A DNA stretch of 62,471 nucleotides from Oscillospiraceae bacterium (GTDB lineage: Bacteria > Bacillota > Clostridia > Oscillospirales > Ruminococcaceae): positions 1 to 62,471 of the forward strand of contig CADBXK010000004.1 of assembly GCA_902798695.1 (NCBI GenBank), read 5' to 3'. The position numbers and the translations under genes were made by a program. A model generated the notes under the pieces. It did not search any database, was not told where the DNA came from, and was given only the letters and a program-made list of their open reading frames with translations. Positions 8,539 through 16,642 of this stretch are shown one piece after another. Every line of letters begins with the position of its first letter. Within the stretch, counting starts at the first letter, position 1.

Positions 8539-9324
8539 ATGATATCTCAAATAAATCTAACAATTTTAGCAATAAATATTATATTGTGTATATGTCCAAC
8601 AATAATATTTTTGATCTATTCATTAATAAAAAACAAATCTCTATTTCGCCCATTCTTTGTAGGAGTAATAACATTTTTCGTTTCTCAAGTGATAATAAGA
8701 AGTCCTATTAACACATTAATGTTTAGTGATTTTCCAAACCAAAATGATGTAACCTGGTCTTATATAGTATTTATAGTTTTAACAGCTATTATTTTAGAAG
8801 AAGGCGGAAAATTTTTAGGATTAAAATTCTTCTTAAAAGAACATACCAAAAGGATAGACGGCATTGCTTTTGGAATTGGTTTTGCATCGGGATATAATAT
8901 TTTATTTTCACTAATCTCCCATATATCGAAATTTTCACTCGCGCTAAATGCAAATGATCCAGATTTTATGTCATTCATGAACATATCTAAAATGGATATG
9001 GAAACTATAAATAGTATACACATGTTGTCCCAAACATCTTGGCATAATTTTCTATTATCTGGTTTGCATAACATTGCTTTTTTATTAATAGAAATAGCCC
9101 TAACATTAATTCTTCTGCATGGAATATTAAATGGAATCAAACATTCCATTATTGCCATCACAATAAATTCCTTCTCACACATATTTTTTATAGAAGGAAT
9201 TGAATTATTTTTCACCGAAATATTAAAAATAAACGAATATACTGTCGAACTATACCTAATATTTATTAGTATAATATCATTAATATTTATAATAACTTCT
9301 AAGAAACTGAAATCATTTAAATAA
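8539..9324 (+). CDS. YhfC-family putative intramembrane protease
   Basis: This 261-residue protein is almost entirely membrane helices, about seven or eight. It carries the glutamate motif LEEGGKFLG near residue 88 and a late SHIFFIEG segment. These fit the YhfC family (PF10086), polytopic proteins proposed to be glutamic-type intramembrane peptidases related to CAAX/PrsW proteases. The substrate is unknown. An AAAGGAG site follows the cinA stop directly, suggesting one transcript; no functional link to CinA is implied. A strong bidirectional terminator separates it from the convergent sugar transport operon. Confidence 0.75.
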   Translation: MISQINLTILAINIILCICPTIIFLIYSLIKNKSLFRPFFVGVITFFVSQVIIRSPINTLMFSDFPNQNDVTWSYIVFIVLTAIILEEGGKFLGLKFFLKEHTKRIDGIAFGIGFASGYNILFSLISHISKFSLALNANDPDFMSFMNISKMDMETINSIHMLSQTSWHNFLLSGLHNIAFLLIEIALTLILLHGILNGIKHSIIAITINSFSHIFFIEGIELFFTEILKINEYTVELYLIFISIISLIFIITSKKLKSFK

Positions 9325-9327
9325 AAC

Positions 9328-9367
9328 AAAAAAATAAAGACGATCTTAAAATCGTCTTTATTTTTTG
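9328..9367. terminator. Bidirectional terminator between convergent operons
   Basis: AAATAAAGACGAT and ATCGTCTTTATTT form a long stem with a 6-base loop flanked by A and T runs on both sides. It serves the YhfC-type gene (+) and the sugar ABC operon (-). Confidence 0.9.
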
Positions 9368-9393
9368 TTTTAAATTATATTAAATATAATTCA

Positions 9394-10725
9394 CTATTTC
9401 TTACGCATTTCAGCCCATTTATCTTTAGCTTCTTTTATAACTTGATCCCAAGTAATAGCACCAGCTATATATTTTTGAACTGCTGCTCCAACAACGTCTT
9501 TAGACCATGTGCTAGGACCTGCAAGAGATAGATCTCCTTGAATTGTTTTCTTATTTTTATAAGCATCAATTAATCTTTGATTTACCTTATTGTCCTCACC
9601 TTTAGCTTCTCCAAATGGTAAGATAAATTTACATTCGTCAACTAATACTTTCTTACCTTCGTCACTGCTATATGCCCAATTTAAGAAATCCTTAGCAGCT
9701 GCAATTTTCTTTTCTCCTACATCTTTGTTAATAATCCAGAACTGACCAGGGAAAACAACATACTTACCGTCTGTAGAACCATCAGGCAAATTGTAAGGTA
9801 TCATATCTACCTTATCTAACATTTTCTCATCTTGCTCTTTAATTGTAGGAAGAGTCCATGAACCTTGCTGTACACAAGCTACTTTTTCTAATAAAAATCC
9901 AGAATCAAAAGAAGCTTTGTAGTCTATAGCATTCAAGTTTGGTAAACTCTTTGCATTAGAGGTATAGCTAGCTTGGAAGTCAACTAATTTTTTATAAACA
10001 TCTGCTCCTGATAGAGGCACTGTTTTTGCTTGATAAGCTTCACGTGATGACTTAAAATCCTTGTCTAATATTGCTTGAAGCATATGGTCACCAAGAACCC
10101 AGCCTTCTTTAGCTGGCAATTCCATAACAGCAGTCAATTGAGGATATTTTGCTTTCATTTCTCCAGATTCAATTTTAGACTTTAACTTATCAAAACCTGC
10201 TTTTTGACCTTCAAATGTCCACATAGAATCAACATCTACACCAGCATCTTCAAATATTGCTCTATTGATAAGATAACCATATCCTTCAATAAGCATAGGC
10301 ATACCATAAATTTTACCATCAGGACCTTTAGCTGACTCTAAGCAAGAAGGGTTACATTCTTTGACCCATGGTTGATCCGAAAGATCCTCTACCTGACTTT
10401 GAACAGTTTCCAAATCACCTAATGAAGAATAGTTCCAAATTGTAGGCGGATCTGATGCCATTTTTGCTTTTACTACTGAATTATAATCCGCTGATCCTCC
10501 AATAGCCTCAATTTCAATTTTAACATTAGGATGTGATTTTTCATATGCTTCTGCCAATTTTTTCAATCCAGACTCAGCTTCAATTTTATGATGCATCATT
10601 GAAATTGTAACTTGTTCTCCACCTTTAGATGAATCGGCTGAATTTTTCTCACCACAACCAGTAAGTAGAGTGCCTGCTGCCATAGTCATACACAAACACA
10701 AAGCCATTACCTTTTTTAGTTGCAT
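9394..10725 (-). CDS. Sugar ABC transporter substrate-binding lipoprotein
   Basis: The 443-residue protein has a lipoprotein signal peptide ending in the lipobox LLTGC (Cys24), a short Ser/Lys linker and a cluster 1 solute-binding fold. The family 1 landmarks are VTISMMHHK, KLAEAYEKSHPNVKIEIE and ASDPPTIWNYSS. It would capture a mono- or oligosaccharide at the outer membrane face and feed the two permeases encoded upstream in the same direction. The sugar cannot be read from the sequence. It is the last gene of the operon, separated from the permeases by 102 bases that contain a hairpin, a layout that often raises binding-protein abundance. GGAGG lies 8 bases before the ATG. Confidence 0.93.
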   Translation of the reverse strand: MQLKKVMALCLCMTMAAGTLLTGCGEKNSADSSKGGEQVTISMMHHKIEAESGLKKLAEAYEKSHPNVKIEIEAIGGSADYNSVVKAKMASDPPTIWNYSSLGDLETVQSQVEDLSDQPWVKECNPSCLESAKGPDGKIYGMPMLIEGYGYLINRAIFEDAGVDVDSMWTFEGQKAGFDKLKSKIESGEMKAKYPQLTAVMELPAKEGWVLGDHMLQAILDKDFKSSREAYQAKTVPLSGADVYKKLVDFQASYTSNAKSLPNLNAIDYKASFDSGFLLEKVACVQQGSWTLPTIKEQDEKMLDKVDMIPYNLPDGSTDGKYVVFPGQFWIINKDVGEKKIAAAKDFLNWAYSSDEGKKVLVDECKFILPFGEAKGEDNKVNQRLIDAYKNKKTIQGDLSLAGPSTWSKDVVGAAVQKYIAGAITWDQVIKEAKDKWAEMRKK

Positions 10726-10778
10726 AAACTAAACCTCCAATAAATAATTTTTTATTTTATTTTTATTTATATTAAATC

Positions 10779-10795
10779 GCCATTACAGTCATGGC
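10779..10795 (-). other. Intercistronic stem-loop between permease and binding-protein genes
   Basis: GCCAT and ATGGC flank a 7-base loop just after the MalG-type permease stop. No T-run follows on the minus strand, so it looks like an mRNA-stabilising or processing hairpin rather than a terminator. Confidence 0.45.
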
Positions 10796-10827
10796 AAATT
10801 CAATATTACTAATATTATTAAAAAGTT

Positions 10828-11691
10828 TTACTTTATCGCACCATCTGTCATTCCATTTACAATGTATTTCTGAGAAAACAAATAGAAAATAACAATAGGT
10901 GTTATACACATTATCAACGCGGCCGAAGCCAAATCCCAACGAGTAGAATATGAACCAAAGAACGAATATGTCATAAGTGGTAAAGTTTGCCAACCTGCTT
11001 TATTTATAACAATAGAAGGTAATAGATAGTCATTCCAAATCCACATAATGTTTAAAATTGCAACAGTTATCAAAATAACTCGAAGCAAAGGAACAACAAT
11101 CAAGAAAAATAACTGAACAACATTACAACCATCTATTACTGCTGCTTCCTCTAATTCTTCAGGAACATTTTTAATAAACCCATGAATCATGAGAATAGAC
11201 ATACTAGCACCAAATCCCATATACATAAATATTAAACCAACCGGATTTAATAAATTCATATTTTTAGCTACCACCAACAGCGGCACCATTACACACTGAA
11301 ATGGAACCAACATAAAGAGAGCAAAAACAACAAAAATTGCCTTACTAACTTTTGTTTTATATCTGACCAAAACCCAAGCCGCCATAGTCGATATTAACAA
11401 AATTAAAATAACCGAACAAACAGATATGTACAATGAATTACAAAACGATTGTAAATATTTTAATTTGTTAAACGCCTCAACATAGTTTTTAGGACTAAAT
11501 GTTGTAGAATCTGGAAAACCAACTATATTTGATAGTAATCCTTTTTGCGTTTTAAAAGAACTCAAGGCCAAAATATATATTGGAAACACAAAAATAACAC
11601 CAATAATCAAAGCAATAATAGAAAAAATAGTCCTTTTCAATCTACCTTTTTTATTTATAACTATCTTTTCAGTCTTCTTTACACCCACCAT
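10828..11691 (-). CDS. Carbohydrate ABC transporter permease (MalG type)
   Basis: The product is about 288 residues with six predicted membrane helices and the cytoplasmic EAA loop PEELEEAAVIDGCN, typical of MalG-type CUT1 permeases, ending in VNGMTDGAIK. It forms the translocation pore with the MalF-type partner and binds the shared ATPase through the EAA helix. The ATG at 11691 overlaps the TGA of the preceding gene (TGATG), indicating translational coupling; a GTG at 11694 is an equally spaced alternative. Confidence 0.93.
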   Translation of the reverse strand: MVGVKKTEKIVINKKGRLKRTIFSIIALIIGVIFVFPIYILALSSFKTQKGLLSNIVGFPDSTTFSPKNYVEAFNKLKYLQSFCNSLYISVCSVILILLISTMAAWVLVRYKTKVSKAIFVVFALFMLVPFQCVMVPLLVVAKNMNLLNPVGLIFMYMGFGASMSILMIHGFIKNVPEELEEAAVIDGCNVVQLFFLIVVPLLRVILITVAILNIMWIWNDYLLPSIVINKAGWQTLPLMTYSFFGSYSTRWDLASAALIMCITPIVIFYLFSQKYIVNGMTDGAIK

Positions 11692-12557
11692 CACATTTCA
11701 ACCTCTTTCTTTTTAGTAACCACAAGCTGAATCAAACCAATCCCCGCAACAACTATCAAAAATATGATAGCCTTTGCCTGAGCATATCCATATTGATTCG
11801 CAGCGAAGGCGGAATTATATATATTAAGAGCAAGCATTTCTGTTGAACGATATGGTCCACCTTTAGTTAACGCTAAGTTCTGATCAAACATTTTAAATGA
11901 ATTAGCTATTGTCAAAAACAAACCAATAGTAAACGCTGGCATAACCAAAGGAAACGTTACACTACGAAAAGTTTGCCACCAATTAGCACCATCTATCTTG
12001 GCAGCTTCCTTAACTGAAGCTGGAATGTGTTGAAGCTGCGCAATATATATTATCATCATATATCCCGACATTTGCCAAACATTTAAAATTATAAGCCCCA
12101 TAAATCCTGTTTCTGTATTAGAAAGCCAACCTTTTAAGAAATCCAAATTCAACGCTGTTCCTATAGATGAAAACACGCTAGTAAATATAAAGTTCCAAGT
12201 AAAACCAAGCAACAAACCACCAATCAAGTTTGGCATAAACAAAACACTTCTAAGCAAATTAGCTCCTTTAAACTTCTGTGTAACAAATATTGCAAGCAAT
12301 AACCCCACAGCATTAACCAATATAATTGTTACAACGGCAACAAGCGATGTAAACAAAAGAGCCCTCAAAAAATCAGAATCAGTTGAAAACATACGTGTAA
12401 AGTTATCAAATCCAACTACAGTCGGATTCATATCAACTCCATCCCAATTTGTGAAAGCATAGTAAAAACCAACAATCATTGGTATAACACATATAATAGT
12501 AAAACTTATTAAAGCCGGCGCCAAAAATAGCCAAAATCTAACTTTGCTCCTTTTCAT
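11691..12557 (-). CDS. Carbohydrate ABC transporter permease (MalF type)
   Basis: The product is about 288 residues with six membrane helices. The EAA loop VKEAAKIDGANWWQTF and the motif LTKGGPYRSTEML mark it as the MalF/UgpA-type CUT1 partner. It is first in the permease-permease-binding protein operon. The ATG at 12557 is preferred because AAGGTGG lies 10 bases upstream; the longer frame begins with a TTG too close to that site. A promoter and an operator-like inverted repeat lie directly upstream. Confidence 0.93.
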   Translation of the reverse strand: MKRSKVRFWLFLAPALISFTIICVIPMIVGFYYAFTNWDGVDMNPTVVGFDNFTRMFSTDSDFLRALLFTSLVAVVTIILVNAVGLLLAIFVTQKFKGANLLRSVLFMPNLIGGLLLGFTWNFIFTSVFSSIGTALNLDFLKGWLSNTETGFMGLIILNVWQMSGYMMIIYIAQLQHIPASVKEAAKIDGANWWQTFRSVTFPLVMPAFTIGLFLTIANSFKMFDQNLALTKGGPYRSTEMLALNIYNSAFAANQYGYAQAKAIIFLIVVAGIGLIQLVVTKKKEVEM

Positions 12558-12602
12558 AAAATACAAACCACCTTATCATTACCAAAATTTATAAATACAA
12601 AC

Positions 12603-12616
12603 CGTTTAATAAAACG
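12603..12616. promoter_or_regulatory. Operator-like inverted repeat at sugar operon promoter
   Basis: CGTTT-AATA-AAACG is a perfect inverted repeat starting a few bases downstream of the TATAAT of the sugar operon. A protein bound there would cover the transcription start. It resembles LacI/GalR-type operators, but no regulator gene lies nearby. Confidence 0.45.
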
Positions 12617-12620
12617 TAAT

Positions 12621-12651
12621 ATTATACTCCGATCAAAAAATATGTAGTCAA
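12621..12651 (-). promoter_or_regulatory. Promoter of sugar ABC operon
   Basis: On the minus strand TTGACT, a 19-base spacer and TATAAT lie about 65-95 bases upstream of the MalF start. The -10 box is perfect; the long spacer predicts a weak or regulated promoter. Confidence 0.5.
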
Positions 12652-13078
12652 GTATACCAACAAAATATAACTGTTTTATTTGTTTCCACTCAATTGCACT
12701 TTTATTATATATACAAAGCAAATGACTGTCAACAAAAATATTGATAATAGACCTTTATTTGTTAAATTTTATGCTACAACTAGCTTAAAAATATACAGAA
12801 TACACAAATTTTTTGGAAAATTTATCATATTTTTTCGATTAACTTAATAAACACAAAACATTTAATCAAATTTGTCAACAAAATTAATAATTTGTTATAA
12901 AACAAAAATCATTTACATTTTTAAATATATGTACATACTGTTAACAAATTGCTATTGATCTTCACAATTAATGCAATAAACTATTAATGTAGTTTGGTAA
13001 TTTTGTATAGTTTTCACCGCCAATATTTATGCGCATTATTAAAACTTTCAGTTGAACTCAAAAAATTTTTAATTACAC

Positions 13079-13107
13079 TTGTTTTATCACAATAAAAATG
13101 GTATAAT
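13079..13107 (+). promoter_or_regulatory. Promoter of the MsmK/UgpC-type ATPase gene
   Basis: TTGTTT (13079-13084), a 17-base spacer and TATAAT (13102-13107). Transcription would start near 13114, giving a leader of about 90 bases. Confidence 0.7.
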
Positions 13108-13115
13108 CGGCTTGT

Positions 13116-13135
13116 GAGAACGCGTTTTAGTTCTC
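13116..13135. promoter_or_regulatory. Inverted repeat at start of ATPase leader
   Basis: GAGAAC and GTTCTC are separated by 8 bases containing ACGCGT-like sequence (GCGTTTTA). The repeat lies at about +3 to +22 of the predicted transcript, so it could be an operator or a 5' mRNA hairpin. Confidence 0.4.
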
Positions 13136-13202
13136 TATTATTTTATTTATTTCGAAGGTATATAATGTATTTAAGATTTTCGCTTCGAGAAAGGATATTA
13201 AT

Positions 13203-14315
13203 ATGGCAAGTATAACATTTAAAGGTGTTAAAAAATCATACGATGGTAAAAACTTTGTTGTTCACGATTTTAATTTAGAAATTGCGGATAAAGAATTTGT
13301 AGTTTTTGTTGGTCCATCTGGATGTGGAAAATCAACCACTTTGAGAATGATCGCAGGACTTGAAGAAATTTCTGATGGTGAATTATATATAGGTGACCGT
13401 TTAGTTAACGACGTTTTGCCAAAAAACAGAGATATTGCTATGGTTTTCCAAAATTACGCACTATATCCTCATATGTCTGTTAGAAAAAACATGGCTTTTG
13501 GTCTTAAGTTAAAAAAAGTTCCAAAAGATGAAATAAACAGAAAGATATCTGAAGCTGCTAAGATTCTAGACATTGAACAATATCTAGACCGTAAACCAAA
13601 GGATCTTTCTGGAGGTCAACGTCAGCGTGTTGCTCTAGGTAGAGCAATGGTTAGAGATGCCTCAGTGTTTTTGTTAGACGAACCTTTGTCAAATCTAGAT
13701 GCTAAGCTTCGTAACCACATGCGCACAGAGATAACTAAATTACACGATGTTTTGGGAACAACTTTTGTATACGTTACTCATGATCAAACTGAAGCAATGA
13801 CTATGGGTGATAGAATAGTTGTAATGAAAGACGGTTATATCCGACAAGTAGACACACCTCAAGCTTTATATGATAAACCCAACAGTTTGTTTGTTGCAAG
13901 TTTCATTGGTTCTCCACAAATGAATTTCCTAGATGCCATACTAACTGAACAAGATGGTAATTTATCTGTCAAAATTGGTGATTTTTCTATACCTCTTCCT
14001 CCAGACAAGGGAGTAGATTCTAATTTGAAAGATTACATAAATAAGGAAATAATTGTGGGAATTAGACCAGAAGATATACATAACGAAGATATTTTCATTA
14101 AAATGTCTGAGGAAAGCACTTTTGAAACACAAATTGACCTTGCTGAATTAATGGGATCTGAAATATATTTACATTTCAATTTTCAAGGAAACATGGTTAT
14201 TGCGCGTGTTTCAAGTCGTAACGCAGTTCAAAAAGGCGATAAAATCAAACTATCAATTAATATGCGTAAAATTCACATTTTTGATAAACAAACAGAGATG
14301 GCAATTTGCCACTAG
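13203..14315 (+). CDS. Sugar ABC transporter ATP-binding protein (MsmK/UgpC/MalK type)
   Basis: The 370-residue protein has a complete nucleotide-binding domain: Walker A GPSGCGKST (37-45), Q-loop VFQNYALYPH, signature LSGGQRQR, Walker B VFLLDEPLSNLD and H-loop VTHDQ. A C-terminal TOBE/regulatory domain (VGIRPEDI) follows. This family energises CUT1 sugar importers and is often shared by several permeases in Firmicutes. It lies divergent to the sugar operon, which has no ATPase of its own, so it most likely powers that transporter and possibly others elsewhere. AAAGGA precedes the ATG. Confidence 0.94.
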   Translation: MASITFKGVKKSYDGKNFVVHDFNLEIADKEFVVFVGPSGCGKSTTLRMIAGLEEISDGELYIGDRLVNDVLPKNRDIAMVFQNYALYPHMSVRKNMAFGLKLKKVPKDEINRKISEAAKILDIEQYLDRKPKDLSGGQRQRVALGRAMVRDASVFLLDEPLSNLDAKLRNHMRTEITKLHDVLGTTFVYVTHDQTEAMTMGDRIVVMKDGYIRQVDTPQALYDKPNSLFVASFIGSPQMNFLDAILTEQDGNLSVKIGDFSIPLPPDKGVDSNLKDYINKEIIVGIRPEDIHNEDIFIKMSEESTFETQIDLAELMGSEIYLHFNFQGNMVIARVSSRNAVQKGDKIKLSINMRKIHIFDKQTEMAICH

Positions 14316-14333
14316 TTGCTACAATAAACATAT

Positions 14334-14379
14334 AAACCGATTGAAACTGTTAAAAAGTCTCAATCGGTTTAATTTTTTT
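14334..14379 (+). terminator. Terminator after the ATPase gene
   Basis: AAACCGATTGA and TCAATCGGTTT form an 11-bp stem followed by AATTTTTTT. It may act on both strands because yitT ends just beyond. Confidence 0.88.
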
Positions 14380-14388
14380 GTACATTAA

Positions 14389-15270
14389 TTATAATTCATC
14401 TGTCAAAAAACCTTGTCCCAAAACTTCTTGTGCCGAACAAATAGTTATAAATGCACCAGGATCTACTTCTCCAATTATATTTTTTAGTTTAACCAATTCT
14501 TTAGGCCAAACAACAACAAATAACATATGTCCCTCTTTTTTAGTATACATTCCTCTGCAAGTTATCTCAGTGTTTCCACGATTTAGGTCTTCAAATATTC
14601 TGTCAGATATCTCATTGGTTTTTTGCGATAATATAAAGACTGCTTTAGCAAACCTAAGTCCCCCCAAAATACTGTTAATTAATTTGGAAGATATAAAAAT
14701 AACAATTATTGCATATACCGTATTAACCAAACCAAAAACAAAAAATCCAGATGAAATAATAATAGCGTCTATTATAAACAACGTAATAGAAATAGAAAAC
14801 TTAGGGAACAATTTATATACTAAATTCGCCAACATATCTGTTCCACCCGAAGACGCACCAGTTCTGAGTATAAGTCCCAATCCTATTCCATCAAAAACAC
14901 CCGTCAAAATTGCTGCAACAAAAATGTCGTTTTGCATATCAATTGTTATAGACAATTTTTGAAAAACAAATAGCCAAAAAGAAACAAGAAGGATTCCAAC
15001 TAAAGATTTTTTAACAAATTCAAATCCATTAACCAACCAACTAAAAATAAAGATAGGTATATTAATTATAATATTTAGCAAACTTAAAGAAACATCTAAA
15101 TTAAACGTAATCGAAAAAATCTTAGATATAATTATCGAAAGTCCAGCCACACCACCCGTAACTAGTCCAATTGGCTTAGCAAAAATTTCAATTCCAAAAG
15201 AAAATAAAGCCGTTCCCAAAGCAATCATAAAGAAATCTTTATACCTTAGTCCCAAAAATTTAAACATCAT
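14389..15270 (-). CDS. YitT family membrane protein (DUF161 plus DUF2179)
   Basis: The 293-residue protein has five or six membrane helices in the first 200 residues, including GLVTGGVAGLSII and TGASSGGTDMLANLV (two related glycine-rich repeats). A C-terminal soluble DUF2179 domain (EITCRGMYTKKEGHMLFVVV) follows. YitT proteins are common multicopy Firmicutes membrane proteins of undefined transport function. The start is uncertain because two tandem ATG codons occur and no strong ribosome site is visible. It is probably monocistronic. Confidence 0.9.
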   Translation of the reverse strand: MMFKFLGLRYKDFFMIALGTALFSFGIEIFAKPIGLVTGGVAGLSIIISKIFSITFNLDVSLSLLNIIINIPIFIFSWLVNGFEFVKKSLVGILLVSFWLFVFQKLSITIDMQNDIFVAAILTGVFDGIGLGLILRTGASSGGTDMLANLVYKLFPKFSISITLFIIDAIIISSGFFVFGLVNTVYAIIVIFISSKLINSILGGLRFAKAVFILSQKTNEISDRIFEDLNRGNTEITCRGMYTKKEGHMLFVVVWPKELVKLKNIIGEVDPGAFITICSAQEVLGQGFLTDEL

Positions 15271-15311
15271 GTTTAATCAATCCAATCTTATTTCACATTT
15301 ACTTTAACTAC

Positions 15312-15338
15312 AAAAAATCGACCCAAATAATGGATCGA
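15312..15338 (-). terminator. Terminator after ferredoxin gene
   Basis: On the minus strand TCGATCC and GGGTCGA form a stem with one G-U pair, followed by TTTTTT. Confidence 0.7.
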
Positions 15339-15350
15339 AAATCTAATATT

Positions 15351-15521
15351 TTAGTCTGCTTGTGGCGCATCCACAGGACAAACACCGCTACATGTTCCAC
15401 AATCTATGCATGTGTCAGAATCTATCACATATTTTGAGTCACCAGCTGAAATACAAGAAACTGGACACTCTGCAGCACAAGCACCACAACTAATGCAGTT
15501 ATCATTTATCTTATATGGCAT
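15351..15521 (-). CDS. Small 2[4Fe-4S] ferredoxin
   Basis: This 56-residue protein reads MPYKINDNCISCGACAAECP at the start. It carries two full CxxCxxCxxxCP motifs (Cys9, 12, 15, 19 and Cys38, 41, 44, 48), the classical clostridial ferredoxin pattern. It is a soluble low-potential electron carrier for pyruvate:ferredoxin oxidoreductase, hydrogenase and similar enzymes of anaerobes. GGAGGAG lies just upstream of the ATG and a terminator follows, so it is a single-gene unit. Confidence 0.95.
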   Translation of the reverse strand: MPYKINDNCISCGACAAECPVSCISAGDSKYVIDSDTCIDCGTCSGVCPVDAPQAD

Positions 15522-15640
15522 AATTTCTCCTCCTTATAAACAAAATAAAAGTCATCAGAAACAATTTTGATTTTAACATATTACAAATAAATAATCAAGT
15601 AAATTAACCTAGCTTTTAACATGTAAAATGCATTTTATTT

Positions 15641-16507
15641 CTATTCAACATTTGAATCTATCTGTTTTTTATTATCTTCTAAAGTTTTATTTGAAAATTT
15701 CAAATCATCTTTATGAAAACACTTAAACCCTATTTCATCAGAATTAGTTAACTTAACCCTATACTTTCCAGTAATTGGGTTACCATCAATAATTACACCT
15801 TCTCCATCCGGACTGTCTACTGTCATCCCTATTTTAGGTGAAGTTTTATTTAATGACTTATAGGTATCATATTCGTATTGCAAACAACACATCAGTCGTC
15901 CACAACACCCCGATATTTTTTTAGGATTTAGTGATAAATTTTGTTCTTTGGCCATTTTGATAGAAACAGGATGAAATCCATTTAAAAAAGTACTGCAGCA
16001 AAAAGATTTTCCACAAATACCAATTCCACCCAACATTCTAGCCTCATCACGAATTTTAATCTGTCTTAATTCAATTCTAACATGAAATATCGAAGCCAAA
16101 TCCTTAACCAAAGCACGAAAATCCACCCTCTCATCAGCAGTAAAAAAGAAAATCATTTTACTCCTGTCGAAAGTATATATAACTGAAACTAGGTTCATGG
16201 TTAGGTTGTGTTTGTTTATACACTTCTCTGCAATAAACGCAGCATCTTTTTCCAATTTTAAATTTTCTTTGTGATATTCAGAGTCAGCTTCATTAGCAAT
16301 ACGCAATATAGAATCATAAAAAACTTCAACGCTGTCATCTTCATCATCTACAAATCTAGTGTCAACACATATTTTACCAAATTCTAATCCGTGATTTGTT
16401 TTACAAATAACATCATTACCAACAAAATAGTCCTCATTAAAATTATCAATATCAAAATAGCACACCTTATCGGCACTTCTAAAGCGAATTCCAATTACTT
16501 TTTTCAT
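15641..16507 (-). CDS. ricT: PSP1-domain regulatory protein RicT (YaaT)
   Basis: The 288-residue protein has the PSP1 domain and a cysteine-rich signature (GICGKSFCC, then GCCGRLMCCLQYEYDTY). In Bacillus RicT works with RicA and RicF in an Fe-S-containing complex that helps RNase Y mature operon mRNAs and affects sporulation, competence and biofilm decisions. The holB-ricT order matches Bacillus. The ATG at 16507 is preferred over one at 16513 because GGAG lies 8 bases before it. The acidic/asparagine C-terminal tail is variable in the family. Confidence 0.94.
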   Translation of the reverse strand: MKKVIGIRFRSADKVCYFDIDNFNEDYFVGNDVICKTNHGLEFGKICVDTRFVDDEDDSVEVFYDSILRIANEADSEYHKENLKLEKDAAFIAEKCINKHNLTMNLVSVIYTFDRSKMIFFFTADERVDFRALVKDLASIFHVRIELRQIKIRDEARMLGGIGICGKSFCCSTFLNGFHPVSIKMAKEQNLSLNPKKISGCCGRLMCCLQYEYDTYKSLNKTSPKIGMTVDSPDGEGVIIDGNPITGKYRVKLTNSDEIGFKCFHKDDLKFSNKTLEDNKKQIDSNVE

Positions 16508-16642
16508 ATACATTTCTCCATAATATTAAAAAAACATTGCTTTTTATTTTAATGTCAACAATTACATTATACCATATAGTTAAAAATTTACACAACACCA
16601 TAATAAAAACCGTTTTAAAAATCAAAATGCTTTTAAAAATTA

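Larger units (their letters stand above)
12558..13202. other. 645-bp AT-rich divergent regulatory region
   Basis: No convincing coding frame is visible. The left end holds the sugar operon promoter and the CGTTT/AAACG repeat. The right end holds the ATPase promoter and the GAGAAC/GTTCTC repeat. The middle, about 12680-13060, is AT-rich with no clear RNA gene or riboswitch that I can recognise. Confidence 0.6.

Noticed and set aside
8760-9329. 189-residue minus-strand frame opposite the YhfC-type gene
   Set aside because: The plus-strand protein has the membrane motifs and a ribosome site; the antisense frame has neither.
14378-14962. 194-residue plus-strand open frame
   Set aside because: It is antisense to the YitT gene, which has clear family motifs and codon use; the frame is a shadow.
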